From Prevotellaceae bacterium (GTDB lineage: Bacteria > Bacteroidota > Bacteroidia > Bacteroidales > Bacteroidaceae), in contig JABZKU010000008.1 in NCBI GenBank assembly GCA_015257125.1, positions 22,972 through 86,971 of the forward strand: a stretch of 64,000 bases of DNA. The letters are read 5' to 3'. Position 1 is the first letter of the stretch, and every line of letters starts with the position of its first letter. Below, in pieces: positions 17,574 to 27,220 of the stretch. Both the position numbers and the translations under genes were made by a program. The notes under the pieces are model-generated. The model saw nothing but the letters and a program-made list of their open reading frames with translations, was not told the DNA's origin and searched no databases.

Positions 17574-18628
17574 AACCTCTCCTTCGCTTCCTCGTGGCGC
17601 TGCCGCTCCTGCTCACTTCGCTCACGGCCTGCATACAAGCCGACGAACTCCCTTCCACCCCGCGCGGAGACTTCGAAGCCTTGTGGAAAATCATTGATGA
17701 GCACTACTGCTTTTTCGACTACAAACACAAAGAATACGGACTCGACTGGAACGAAGTGCACCGTCGCTATGCCGCACAGATCTCCGATTCCATGTCGAAA
17801 GAAGCCCTTTTTCAGGTATTGGGCAATCTCTGCGGCGAACTGCGCGACGGGCACGTCAATCTCTGGACGCCCTTCAACACCGCCCGCTACACCCAATGGT
17901 ATGAAGCCTACCCCACCAACTTCGACGACTCGTTGCAGCGCGTGGTGCTCGGCCCGGCCGACGAACATCGCACCGCCTCCGGCCTCCAATACAAGGTGCT
18001 GCCCGGCAATGTGGGTTACATTCGCTGCAGTTCGTTCAACACCGCCATCGGCGAAGGCAATCTGCACGAAATCCTGCGCTACTTTGCCCTCTGCAATGCC
18101 CTCATTGTCGACATTCGCAGCAACGGCGGCGGCCAACTCACTTCGGCCGAAACCCTCGCCTCAGCCTTTACCAACCGTACGCTCACCGTGGGCTATCTCA
18201 CCCACAAGACCGGACCGGCTCACGACGCATTCTCGACACCGAACCCCGTACGCCTGAGTCCCCTCTCCGGCTTTCGCTGGCAAAAACCGGTGGCCGTGCT
18301 CATCAACCGCCGCACCTACAGCGCCGCCAATGCCTTCACCATGTACATGAAGACGATCCCCGGCGTGATTTTGGTGGGCGACCGCACCGGCGGTGGCTCT
18401 GGTTTGCCCTTCAGTTCCGAACTGCCCGGCGGTTGGAGCATACGTCTTTCGGCCAGTCCCACACTCGATGTGAACGGCGAGCACACCGAATTCGGCATCG
18501 CCCCCGATGTGCGCAGCCACCTCGGCGCCAACGACCGCCTCAACGGCAAAGACAGCATGATCGAAACGGCAGTGCACGAACTCCGCGCGCGCCACGACTC
18601 TCTGTCGAAAGCCGCTGCTCTACGCTAA
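17570..18628 (+). CDS. S41-family (C-terminal processing type) peptidase lipoprotein
   Basis: 352 aa from the ATG at 17570. The start is set by a lipoprotein signal (FLVALPLLLTSLTAC, lipid-modified Cys near residue 20) and by ATGA overlap with the DUF3316 gene. An N-terminal helical region (FEALWKIIDEHYCFFDYK, typical of tricorn-like S41 proteins) precedes the protease core: LIVDIRSNGGGQ, then TYSAANAF with the likely nucleophile Ser, then VGDRTGGGSG. Predicted periplasmic or surface-anchored protease. Last gene of the operon; a terminator follows. Confidence 0.87.
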   Translation: MKPLLRFLVALPLLLTSLTACIQADELPSTPRGDFEALWKIIDEHYCFFDYKHKEYGLDWNEVHRRYAAQISDSMSKEALFQVLGNLCGELRDGHVNLWTPFNTARYTQWYEAYPTNFDDSLQRVVLGPADEHRTASGLQYKVLPGNVGYIRCSSFNTAIGEGNLHEILRYFALCNALIVDIRSNGGGQLTSAETLASAFTNRTLTVGYLTHKTGPAHDAFSTPNPVRLSPLSGFRWQKPVAVLINRRTYSAANAFTMYMKTIPGVILVGDRTGGGSGLPFSSELPGGWSIRLSASPTLDVNGEHTEFGIAPDVRSHLGANDRLNGKDSMIETAVHELRARHDSLSKAAALR

Positions 18629-18639
18629 CCCCGACACAC

Positions 18640-18694
18640 AGCGTCAACCACCCTCCGGCCACCGCGCCGAGAGCGTTGTTGACGCTTTATTTTT
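18640..18694 (+). terminator. Terminator of the glycosyltransferase-S41 operon
   Basis: AGCGTCAAC (18640-18648) pairs perfectly with GTTGACGCT (18678-18686), followed by TTATTTTT. Confidence 0.7.
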
Positions 18695-18778
18695 ACCCTT
18701 TAATGGATCCATCGTCGACGAAAAGCCCATGCGGTTTTCCACACGGTTTTGCGACAGCACAAGCACTTGCCACGATCG

Positions 18779-19050
18779 GTGAACAAGTGAAGGCAAAAAG
18801 CCCTTTCGACAAGGAGGCGCGTGAGCGAGCGCGTCGTATACGCGAGACGAAGCGACGAGACGTTCCGAGGTGCATGACACTCCCGCAGACGGGGGCATCG
18901 ATTTTCAGCATTGGGCCTGAAAAGGCGTCTTCTTTTCGCGAAAACCCCACTGTTTTTCTCATCAAGTTGTGGGGTTTTCGAAGCGAGTTGTCCACCTTCC
19001 TATTCCCTCTCCCTGTCTTCGTTCTTGATCGCCCCCACCGGTTCAAAAAA
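18779..19050 (-). repeat. Probable decayed copy of the GTGAAGGC element
   Basis: GGTGAACAAGTGAAGGCAAAAA near 18779 is followed by a GCGCGTGAGCGAGCGCG tract (about 18820-18840). Further on come TTTTCAGCATTGGGCCTGAAAA and GAGTTGTCCACCTTCC, which line up loosely with the right half of the copy near 26.5 kb. No other GTGAAGGC blocks are left. Weak evidence, recorded because it lies in an otherwise empty 600-bp gap. Confidence 0.35.
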
Positions 19051-19213
19051 GCGGCGCGGAAAGCCGCTGATCGCTTAACTACTGCACGAAAACTTTGAAA
19101 TTCGTCGACTTTTTTCTAAAAAGCCAAAGTAGAAGAGCGACAAAATGCAAGAAATGCTCGGCAAACAAGGACGATTTCCAAGCGCAAATCTGCTATGTCT
19201 AGTTTTTTTTCTC

Positions 19214-19221
19214 TATCTTTG
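19214..19221 (+). promoter_or_regulatory. Promoter of the 1262-aa secreted protein gene
   Basis: TATCTTTG, 120 bp before the chosen start at 19342, so the transcript has a long leader. Confidence 0.7.
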
Positions 19222-19341
19222 TCGCACGAACACTGTGCACAAAACTTCCGTGTCCCTTCTGTTTTCGATGGGGAGGCACATGGAAGTTGCGTTGTGTTTC
19301 ATCGAATTATCTCTATGTCTAACTTTAATGTTAAATCTTCA

Positions 19342-22300
19342 ATGAAAAAGGTTTGCAATTTGTTTGCTGCGGCCACCCTCTTGGTAGCCGGTGCGACAAG
19401 TGCGTCTGCTCGTCATTGGGGGGCTAATGTCAATGCAGGTGCAGTAACCAGCATCGTAGCGGGACAAACGTATGTGCTTCAGCCTGCGTTTGCCGAAGCT
19501 GCCAATGGCAACTGCTTCCTCGCCGGACAGAAGTTCACCACCACGACCAGCCTGACGCTCGACAACGTTTTTGTCTTTGAAGCTGCAGGTAACAACACCT
19601 TCTACCTCAAGCGTCAAGGCTTAAACGAAAACCAGTATCTTGCAGATCCTTCGAACCAAAACTTCTACACCTCCGCAACGGATCGTGCTTGGAAGTTCGA
19701 AGTGAAGCAGATCACTGAAACCCGCGATCCGGAACACTCCTACGAGTGGACGCATGCCAAAGCTGACGGCACGGACACCACGGAGACCATCAAGGGTTTG
19801 CGCGCTTACGTCGAAGAAGCCAAAGCCAGCAATTCGCCGCTCGACTTGAGCACCTTCACGTTTGTGCAGGCTGACAACGCCATCGTACTCGTTTCGACCG
19901 AGTCGAAGAAAAAGGACGATCCGTACAGCGAGTACAACTTCCTCCTCACCTGCCCCAAGACTTCGCTCAACGGCGATGCCGGTAAGGGTACGGACTACAA
20001 CCGCAACGCTTGGTTGGTGTATGCCGTCAACCAGCTCTCGGCTAAGGAAGACCTCCAAGCTGTAATCGCCGAATCGCTCGGCGCAAACTTCAACCTCGAC
20101 GAATTCTCCGAAAAGTTCCCCCGCGGTAACAACATCGGTGAGTACAACGCAGAGAAGTACAACGCTTTCTTGGCACTCTACACCAAGTCGCAAGAGATTC
20201 TCAACGGTGGCGCATCAGCCACCGATGCAGAAATCGACCAACTCGTGGTAGATCTGCCCAAGGCTTACACGACCTTCACCACTTCCGGTAAGGTGCTCGA
20301 GCCCGGCTACTACATCCTCACCTCTTACCGCTCGCAGGGTACCGGCTATGACGACGGTGCACTCTATGACGGTGGTGCTGTGAACGACAAGGACAAGCAA
20401 CTGCATTGGACTTACAAGGGTGGCGACATCACCTACAAGAAGGATGCAGCGCTCGACTACAAGAGCCTCAAGTACATCTGGAAGGTAACGAAGAACGACG
20501 CTAAACCCGGTTACTTCTTCTTCCAGAACTTGGCGACCAACCGTTACGTTGGTACGGCTGAGAACATCACGTCTAACGGCGGTATCGTGCCCAGCGCTCG
20601 TATCGAAATGACGGATGGAGCCGAAGCTTCCTATAACATCGTGACCAGCCGCAACTACCCCGGCTACTTCTGCTTCTACTCGCCCGACCTCTGGCGCGGT
20701 AAAGGTAAGTATTGGGGCTACGACGGCGGCGATCGTTGGGACTTCGGCGGTGTACACACCGGCAGTGACCACAACGGTACCGTAGTTTGGGACTGGCAGG
20801 CTGACGGTTCGACCTTCAAGGCTCGCACCATCACCGAACAGGAAGTACAAGACCTCCTCAAGAGCGCCGAACAAGACATCAACAACGAAAAGGCACAAAA
20901 GCTCATCGCCGAGGCACAAGCTGCCTACGACAAGGGCTTCGCTTACATGGGTGTTGATGCTTCGGGCAAGCGCCTCGAAGAGTCGACCAACGGTGCGCTG
21001 ACCAACAATGGTCTGATCACCAACGGCGAAAACCTCTCGAGCCCCATGGCTGACAAGGAAGAAGGTGTGGGCGAACAACACAGCCCCGCAGTTCTCCTCG
21101 ACAGCAACGCCGAAACCTACTTCCACACCAGCTGGCACGGCGGTGACGATGCTTGGAAGGGCAACCACTTCCTCCAATTCAAGCTCGACAACCCCGAGAG
21201 CGAACTCCTCCTCAAGTGGGTGAAGCGTAACCACGGTAACGCCAACGGCGGTGCACCCGAAAAGATCACGATCTGGGGTGCCAAGACTGACGCTGCCCTC
21301 GAAGCCGGTAAGGCTGAGAAGGTGGACCAAGACGGCAACGTGGTAACCGACGAAAACGGCAACAACGTCGTTGACTTCGACGCTTGGAAGAAGAACAAAG
21401 GTTGGGATTCGCTCGTTGTTTCTACCTTCACCTATCCCTACACCGTAACGTGGCAGGACAACAATGGCGCCGATGTGAAGAAGACCAACTTCGCCGGTAC
21501 GTCTTACTTCAAGCTCCCCGCCGATAAGGGTGCTTACAAGTACTTCCGTATGGAAGTGACCAAGACCGTAGGCAACGGTGAAGCCAGTGGCAACAAGTTC
21601 TTCTATGGCTCTGAATTCCGCGTTTACAAAGGCGCTTACGACGGCCAGAACTCGCTCATCGACGCTGTTCCCCAAGCTGACCGCACGGCACTCACCACTG
21701 CCATCGCTACGCTGAAGGGCGAACTCAACACCCAGAAGGCTACGAAGGCTTCGATCGAAGCTCTCCGCGCTGCTTACGACCAGTTCCTCAAGAACTACCC
21801 CGATCCCACTCGCGTGACGAAGGCCATCGCTGCTGCGAAGGCACTCGAAGCTGCTGCTGAAGAAAGCGGAGAAGTGGGTTACTACGCTACCGGCTCGAAG
21901 GCTACTTACAAGGCTGCCATCGAAACGGTTGAAAACAAGCTCAAGGCGATCACCGCTACGAAGCAACCCACGGTGGCTCAGGTGAACGATCTCCTTGCTG
22001 AGCTCGACGCGGCCAACAAGGCTTTCGCTGAGAAGCTCAATGTTCCCGCCGACGGTATCTACCGTATCGTCAGCAAGTCTTCTGAAGCCAGCGTTGAAGG
22101 AAACAGCGTAGTGGCCAACACGCCCTCTACACAGAACTACCTCAAGCTCGACGGCCGCATGAAGGACGGCAGCACCTACAAGGATGTGCCCGACTTCGAA
22201 ACTCGCCTCGGTGCTTACTGGAAGCTGACGAAGGTGGCCGGTGGTTACACCTACCAGAACCTCTACACCGGTCTCTACCTCGCTCCGAAGGAAGAGAAGG

Positions 22301-23130
22301 GTACGCGCGTGATGAGCCTCCGCAAGGCCCCCTACACGCTCGACCTCCGCTATGCCAAGACCCCCGGTTGCTTCAACCTCGTGGCTGACACGGCTGACGT
22401 GCAGGGTAAGGAACACATCTATGTGAACGCCGAACCCGGTTCGAAGAACCTCGTTCTCTGGAACGAAGCCAACGGTAAGGACAACTCGGCCTTCTCGTTT
22501 AAGGAAGCTAAGCAACAGCTTGAAGACGCTCTCGATGCTGAATTCTCGCTCCCCATCAAGAAGGGCGTTCCCCAGATCATCACGCTGCCCATCGCAGCTG
22601 ATCCCGGTGCGAACAACTTCTACACCGTAATCGGTCAGGATGCCAACAACCGCATCCAGCTCAAGAAGCACACGGGTACGCTCGAAGCCGGTCAGGCTTA
22701 TGTGCTCATCCCCGAAGACGGTGACAATGAAACGGTGATCCTCCTCAGCTCTAAGGCTCAGACGATCGCTACGCTTGCTCCCGTGAGCACGCCTGCTACT
22801 CCTGTCAACGGTCTCGTTCCCGTATTCGAAACGACCAAGGTGAACAAGGATAGCGGTGTCTTCAACGCTGATCACTCTAAGGTGCTCCTCTCTGAAGTAG
22901 GTGAATCGGTTGCTGCCGGTTCGGGTTACTTCACGAAGATGCCTGTGACTACCGAAACCGGTGACAAGTATCTTGAAACCAACGGTACGATCACCACTGT
23001 AGGTCGCGTTGTGGCTAATGGCCAACTCGTGAACGCTGTTTACACCCTCTCCGGTGTACGCGTGAAGGATACGAAGCACCTCCCCGCCGGTCTCTACATC
23101 GTGAACGGTAAGAAGGTGGTTGTAAAATAA
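19342..23130 (+). CDS. Large secreted multidomain protein (F5/8-type C, FIVAR-like helical repeats, sorting tail)
   Basis: 1262 aa from ATG 19342, picked because a signal peptide starts there (MKKVCNLFAAATLLVAGATSASA). Near residues 580-760 is a discoidin-like F5/8-type C module (AVLLDSNAETYFHTSWHGG, KITIWGAKTD). Around residues 780-900 are FIVAR-like helical repeats rich in Ala/Lys. Two beta-rich modules contain YILTSYRSQG and YRIVSKSSEA. The C-terminus LSGVRV...LPAGLYIVNGKKVVVK is of the Bacteroidota secretion-sorting type. Codons are sharply biased (AAG, AAC, GGT, CTC), unlike its neighbours, which suggests very high expression, as for a major surface protein. Ligand unknown. Confidence 0.75.
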   Translation: MKKVCNLFAAATLLVAGATSASARHWGANVNAGAVTSIVAGQTYVLQPAFAEAANGNCFLAGQKFTTTTSLTLDNVFVFEAAGNNTFYLKRQGLNENQYLADPSNQNFYTSATDRAWKFEVKQITETRDPEHSYEWTHAKADGTDTTETIKGLRAYVEEAKASNSPLDLSTFTFVQADNAIVLVSTESKKKDDPYSEYNFLLTCPKTSLNGDAGKGTDYNRNAWLVYAVNQLSAKEDLQAVIAESLGANFNLDEFSEKFPRGNNIGEYNAEKYNAFLALYTKSQEILNGGASATDAEIDQLVVDLPKAYTTFTTSGKVLEPGYYILTSYRSQGTGYDDGALYDGGAVNDKDKQLHWTYKGGDITYKKDAALDYKSLKYIWKVTKNDAKPGYFFFQNLATNRYVGTAENITSNGGIVPSARIEMTDGAEASYNIVTSRNYPGYFCFYSPDLWRGKGKYWGYDGGDRWDFGGVHTGSDHNGTVVWDWQADGSTFKARTITEQEVQDLLKSAEQDINNEKAQKLIAEAQAAYDKGFAYMGVDASGKRLEESTNGALTNNGLITNGENLSSPMADKEEGVGEQHSPAVLLDSNAETYFHTSWHGGDDAWKGNHFLQFKLDNPESELLLKWVKRNHGNANGGAPEKITIWGAKTDAALEAGKAEKVDQDGNVVTDENGNNVVDFDAWKKNKGWDSLVVSTFTYPYTVTWQDNNGADVKKTNFAGTSYFKLPADKGAYKYFRMEVTKTVGNGEASGNKFFYGSEFRVYKGAYDGQNSLIDAVPQADRTALTTAIATLKGELNTQKATKASIEALRAAYDQFLKNYPDPTRVTKAIAAAKALEAAAEESGEVGYYATGSKATYKAAIETVENKLKAITATKQPTVAQVNDLLAELDAANKAFAEKLNVPADGIYRIVSKSSEASVEGNSVVANTPSTQNYLKLDGRMKDGSTYKDVPDFETRLGAYWKLTKVAGGYTYQNLYTGLYLAPKEEKGTRVMSLRKAPYTLDLRYAKTPGCFNLVADTADVQGKEHIYVNAEPGSKNLVLWNEANGKDNSAFSFKEAKQQLEDALDAEFSLPIKKGVPQIITLPIAADPGANNFYTVIGQDANNRIQLKKHTGTLEAGQAYVLIPEDGDNETVILLSSKAQTIATLAPVSTPATPVNGLVPVFETTKVNKDSGVFNADHSKVLLSEVGESVAAGSGYFTKMPVTTETGDKYLETNGTITTVGRVVANGQLVNAVYTLSGVRVKDTKHLPAGLYIVNGKKVVVK

Positions 23131-23166
23131 GCCATAAGCTGACTTTACGTCTCACTTTATGATTCG

Positions 23167-23200
23167 CCGCCCCGTCCTCTCGTAGGACGGGGCGGTTTTG
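23167..23200 (+). terminator. Terminator overlapping the mutS -33 element
   Basis: A perfect 12-bp stem (23167-23178 with 23184-23195, core CCGCCCCGTCCT) and TTTT. The T-tail plus G (23197-23200) also forms the TTTG -33 element of the mutS promoter. Confidence 0.9.
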
Positions 23201-23218
23201 CGTTTCGACAAGAATGCG

Positions 23219-23226
23219 TAACTTTG
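23219..23226 (+). promoter_or_regulatory. mutS promoter
   Basis: TAACTTTG with TTTG (23197-23200) 18 bp upstream. Confidence 0.75.
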
Positions 23227-23289
23227 CAAGTGGCGCGCTCGACACGCCCTACTCCTTATTATATTATATCTCCCCACGCACTTTCCCCT

Positions 23290-25914
23290 ATGGCCAAAGA
23301 AGAACTCACTCCCATGATGCGGCAGTTTCACGACATGAAAGCGTCGAACCCCGACGCGATTCTGTTGTTTCGCTGCGGCGACTTTTACGAAACCTATTGT
23401 GAGGACGCGGTCATCGCCTCGCAAGTGCTGGGCATCACGCTGACGAAACGCAACCAAAAAGGGGCGAACGCCACCACGGAGATGGCGGGCTTTCCGCACC
23501 ACGCCCTCGACAACTACCTGCCGCGACTCATCCGTGCCGGCTTTCGTGTGGCGATTTGCGACCAACTCGAAGATCCGAAACTCACCAAGAAGTTGGTGAA
23601 ACGCGGCATCACGGAGTTGGTGACACCGGGCGTAGCCTTGGGCGACAATGTGCTGTCGAGCCGCGAAAACAACTTCCTTGCGGCGCTGCATTTCGGCGCG
23701 GCCAACGTGGGGCTCTCGCTCCTCGACATCTCAACGGGCGAGTATCTCGTGGCGGAAGGCGACTCCGAATACATCGACAAACTGCTGACGGGCTTTGCAC
23801 CGAAGGAGGTACTGATCGAACGCGGCGAGAAGGGGAAATTCGAACAACTCTTTTCGGGACATTATTTCGTCTTCGAACTCGACGATTGGGCTTTCTCCGA
23901 AACTTCGGCGCGCACCAAGGTGCTCAAGCACTTCGACGTTCAGAACCTCAAAGGCTTCGGCGTCGATCATCTCCACACAGCCACCACGGCGGCGGGGGCG
24001 ATTCTCACTTATCTCGAGCAGACGCAGCACCACAATATTGAGCACATCACCCGCATCACCCGCATTGAGGAACAGCGCTATGTGCGACTCGACAAGTTCA
24101 CGATTCGCAATCTCGAACTGATTTCGACCAACCACGGCGACGGCACTTCGCTGCTCTCCGTGCTCGACCGCACGCTTTCGCCCATGGGAGCCCGCTTGAT
24201 GCGCCGATGGATGCTCTTCCCGCTGCGGTCGGTGCAAGACGTCGAGCGCCGACTGGACAGCGTGGAGCATTTCTTCCGCGAACCGGAATTCCGCGAACTC
24301 TGCGAAATGGAGCTCGGCAAGGTGGGCGACTTGGAACGCATCGTGTCGAAGGTGGCGACGGGTCGCATCAACCCTCGCGAGATGCAGCAACTGCGCTGCG
24401 CACTGGAGACGGTGGTGGTGCTGAAAAACGCTTGTAAGCAATCGGCGCAGGAAAGTATTCGCCACATCGGCGAACAACTGGATGCCTGCACCACCCTGCG
24501 TCAACGCATCGAGCGCGAACTGCGCAACGATCCGCCGCTGACGGTGAACAAAGGGCAGGTGATTGCCGACGGGGTGAACGCGCAGCTCGACGAACTGCGC
24601 AACATCCAAACCTCGGGCAAGGACTATCTGCTCCAAATCCAAGAACGCGAGATCGCACGCACCGGCATTCAGAGTTTGAAGATCGGATTCAACAACGTCT
24701 TCGGCTACTATATGGAGGTACGCAACACGTATAAGGAGTTTGTGCCGCCGGAGTGGATTCGCAAACAGACGCTCGTCAATGCGGAACGCTACATCACGCA
24801 GGAACTGAAGGAATACGAGGAAAAAATTCTCGGCGCGGAAGACAAAATTTTGGTGCTCGAGACGCGTCTCTACGGCGAACTCGTGGCAGCGGCCGCCGAA
24901 CACATCGTGGCACTCCAACGCAATGCACAGGCTTTGGCCGAGTTGGACGTCTATCACTCCTTTGCCCGCTTGGCCATGGCGCAACGCTATGTGCGTCCGG
25001 TGGTGGACGAGAGCGAAGTGCTCGACATCAAGGCCGGACGCCACCCCGTGATCGAAACCCTCATGCCGCCGGGCGAAGAATATGTGCCGAACGATGTCTT
25101 GCTCGACACCGAACAGCAACAGATCATCATCATCACCGGCCCGAACATGGCGGGTAAGAGTGCGCTGCTCCGCCAAACGGCGCTCATCACACTGATGGCG
25201 CAAATCGGTTCGTTCGTCCCGGCCGACTCTGCGCGTGTGGGGGTGGTCGACAAGATTTTCACCCGCGTGGGGGCTTCGGACAATATCTCGGTGGGCGAAA
25301 GTACCTTCATGGTCGAAATGAGCGAGGCGGCGAACATCATGAACAACATCACGCAGCGCAGTTTGGTACTCTTCGACGAACTGGGACGCGGCACTTCGAC
25401 CTACGACGGCATCTCCATCGCGTGGAGCATTGTGGAGCATCTTCACGAACGGCCGAAAATGCACGCCCGCACCCTCTTTGCCACCCACTATCACGAGTTG
25501 AACGACATGGAAGAACGCTTCTCGCGCATCAAGAACTACAATGTTTCGGTGCGCGAAGTAGATCACCGCATTGTCTTTCTCCGCAAACTGGCGCGCGGCG
25601 GTTCGGAACACTCGTTCGGTATTCATGTAGCGCGTTTGGCGGGTATGCCCAACAGTATTGTGCAACGCGCCGAAACCATTCTCCACCAACTCGAGACAAA
25701 CAATGCCGACAACCGACAAGTGCTTCCTGCATCGGCGGAAAACAATCACACCGACAACGGAAGCAGCGGCACGCAACTCTCGTTCTTCCAACTCGACGAC
25801 CCGGTGCTCGAAGCCGTGCGCGACGAAATTCTCCATCTCGACGTCAACAACCTCACCCCGGTCGAGGCACTCAACAAACTCAACGACATCCGCAAAATCA
25901 TCACCGGCTCCTAA
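23290..25914 (+). CDS. mutS: DNA mismatch repair protein MutS
   Basis: 874 aa from ATG 23290, which gives the canonical N-terminus ([17 protein letters not shown]). The mismatch-recognition motif GDFYE (Phe-x-Glu) lies near residue 35. The ATPase has Walker A GPNMAGKS near 616, Walker [14 protein letters not shown] near 693 and the [12 protein letters not shown] helix. The C-terminal end reads [13 protein letters not shown], the usual MutS tail. It recognises mispairs and recruits MutL. Length and domain order are normal. Monocistronic. Confidence 0.97.
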   Translation: MAKEELTPMMRQFHDMKASNPDAILLFRCGDFYETYCEDAVIASQVLGITLTKRNQKGANATTEMAGFPHHALDNYLPRLIRAGFRVAICDQLEDPKLTKKLVKRGITELVTPGVALGDNVLSSRENNFLAALHFGAANVGLSLLDISTGEYLVAEGDSEYIDKLLTGFAPKEVLIERGEKGKFEQLFSGHYFVFELDDWAFSETSARTKVLKHFDVQNLKGFGVDHLHTATTAAGAILTYLEQTQHHNIEHITRITRIEEQRYVRLDKFTIRNLELISTNHGDGTSLLSVLDRTLSPMGARLMRRWMLFPLRSVQDVERRLDSVEHFFREPEFRELCEMELGKVGDLERIVSKVATGRINPREMQQLRCALETVVVLKNACKQSAQESIRHIGEQLDACTTLRQRIERELRNDPPLTVNKGQVIADGVNAQLDELRNIQTSGKDYLLQIQEREIARTGIQSLKIGFNNVFGYYMEVRNTYKEFVPPEWIRKQTLVNAERYITQELKEYEEKILGAEDKILVLETRLYGELVAAAAEHIVALQRNAQALAELDVYHSFARLAMAQRYVRPVVDESEVLDIKAGRHPVIETLMPPGEEYVPNDVLLDTEQQQIIIITGPNMAGKSALLRQTALITLMAQIGSFVPADSARVGVVDKIFTRVGASDNISVGESTFMVEMSEAANIMNNITQRSLVLFDELGRGTSTYDGISIAWSIVEHLHERPKMHARTLFATHYHELNDMEERFSRIKNYNVSVREVDHRIVFLRKLARGGSEHSFGIHVARLAGMPNSIVQRAETILHQLETNNADNRQVLPASAENNHTDNGSSGTQLSFFQLDDPVLEAVRDEILHLDVNNLTPVEALNKLNDIRKIITGS

Positions 25915-26027
25915 GGGCGAAAGTTCTCGTTTCGCGGAAACGTGGAGATGCTTCCGACATTTGCCGCGATGCCGCATGAGCAGAAGCCTCTTGTTCGAAA
26001 GTGCACCTGCCCCTCCTCAACCACCCC
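25915..26027. other. Short gap after mutS
   Basis: No gene or clear terminator; the repeat element begins at the end of this stretch. Confidence 0.5.
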
Positions 26028-26632
26028 AACGCGCGCGTTAGGCGTTTTCGTTTTTTTGCCTTCACCTCTTCACTTTACGGCCGTATCTCACTGAAAACAA
26101 GCACCTTGCGTGTGAAGGCTTCACCATTCGCCGAAAACCGCCTATCTCGCTATGGTTCAATGGCTTAAGTGTGAAGGCAGCTACCTTCACCTCGACGCCG
26201 CCTGTGAACAGTGGGGCATACGACAAAAACGACGGAGCAAATTGCCCCATGATGCGGCGGCGCGGAGGGTGAAGGCAGCAAGCCGAAAAGCGCACCCTCT
26301 TGCCTTCACCCGCAACACACTGTGTGCCAAACCATTACAAAGTATTTTGATACACGTTTGCACGGTGACACCTTCACACACAAACCATTCACAATCAATC
26401 GATTGCAAGTAAAAAAGCACACGGTGAAGGCAGAAAAACGAAAACTCGCTGAGTGCGCGTAACGCGCGCGCGAGAAGGCGGCCGAGCGGTTGCGGCGGCG
26501 CAGACGACGGCTGTCTGAAAACGGACTCCTTTTCACCGAAAGCACGCAACTTTGGCGAGAAAGTCCACCGGTTTCTCCTCCCCCTTCGTACTTTCTAAAG
26601 TTTAGCGTACGGCAATAACTTTACCTAAGGTT
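26028..26632 (-). repeat. Dispersed GTGAAGGC palindromic element, full-length copy B
   Basis: Read on the minus strand this aligns end to end with 63198-63812 (roughly 75-80% identity by eye in the best 170 bp). Blocks on the plus strand: GCCTTCACCTCTTCAC 26058-26073, GTGAAGGCTTCACC 26112-26125, GTGAAGGC 26171-26178 facing CCTTCACC 26184-26191, GGTGAAGGC 26268-26276 facing GCCTTCACC 26302-26310, GGTGACACCTTCAC near 26364, GGTGAAGGC 26423-26431. CGCGCG tracts flank the block array at about 26030 and 26460. No convincing ORF. Confidence 0.8.
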
Positions 26633-26780
26633 AGATTGCCGCTTCACGCCATGGGGAGGATGAACCGAAAAGACTCGAAAAAGGGCATTTCGCGCTCAGA
26701 AATATGCACAAAATGCACGCAAATGCGCAAAAATGGCGCTTTTTATAGGCGAAACCTTTGCCGGTTTGAAGAAATACCAC
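26633..26780. other. Upstream region of acpP
   Basis: Has an A-rich direct-repeat-like tract (ATGCACAAAATGCACGCAAATGCGCAAAAATG) just before the promoter; no gene. Confidence 0.4.
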
Positions 26781-26788
26781 TACTTTTG
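26781..26788 (+). promoter_or_regulatory. acpP promoter
   Basis: TACTTTTG with TTTG at 26757-26760, 20 bp upstream; start codon at 26841. Confidence 0.8.
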
Positions 26789-26840
26789 CAGCCGTAACCT
26801 CAGAAATGACTAATTTCTAATCATCAAAATAACAACAACA

Positions 26841-27077
26841 ATGTCTGAAATTGCAGAAAAAGTAAAGGCTATCATCGTAGAGAAGCTCAGCGTTGACGCA
26901 GCCGACGTGCGCGAAGAAGCCAGCTTCACCAACGATCTCGGTGCTGACTCGCTCGAAACTGTAGAGCTCATGATGGATCTCGAAAAGGAATTCGGCATCA
27001 CGATCCCCGAAGAGGAATCTGAGAAGCTCTCTACCGTAGGCGACGCTATTGCTTACATCGAAGCACACGCCGAGTAA
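26841..27077 (+). CDS. acpP: Acyl carrier protein
   Basis: 78 aa, acidic, four-helix. The phosphopantetheine attachment site is Ser37 in [13 protein letters not shown]. It carries growing acyl chains in type II fatty acid synthesis. The first gene of acpP-fabF-rnc, an order widely conserved in bacteria. A 14-bp perfect hairpin separates it from fabF and probably leaves acpP more abundant than fabF. Confidence 0.97.
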   Translation: MSEIAEKVKAIIVEKLSVDAADVREEASFTNDLGADSLETVELMMDLEKEFGITIPEEESEKLSTVGDAIAYIEAHAE

Positions 27078-27121
27078 TCTTGCCTGCGCTCTAAGAGGTG
27101 GCCCGAGTGTCATCTCTCCGC

Positions 27122-27178
27122 AAATGTGCTAATGCGCTACGGTACCCCCTCGGCGGCACCTTGTGCATTAGCACATTT
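27122..27178 (+). terminator. Hairpin between acpP and fabF (attenuator or RNA-stability element)
   Basis: AAATGTGCTAATGC (27122-27135) pairs perfectly with GCATTAGCACATTT (27165-27178). There are only three T residues at the end, so partial termination or mRNA 3'-end protection is more likely than full termination. Confidence 0.65.
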
Positions 27179-27220
27179 CAGCGTAGCATCTCACGCATCT
27201 CCCACTAATCCCCACACCCT

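Noticed and set aside
18629..19194. Protein-coding gene in the 570-bp gap (ORF 18433-19098)
   Set aside because: It runs out of the S41 gene in another frame, crosses a terminator and has no domain or conserved pattern.
19195..19341. 49-residue N-terminal extension of the 1262-aa protein
   Set aside because: The promoter -7 box lies inside it at 19214-19221, and a clean signal peptide begins at 19342.
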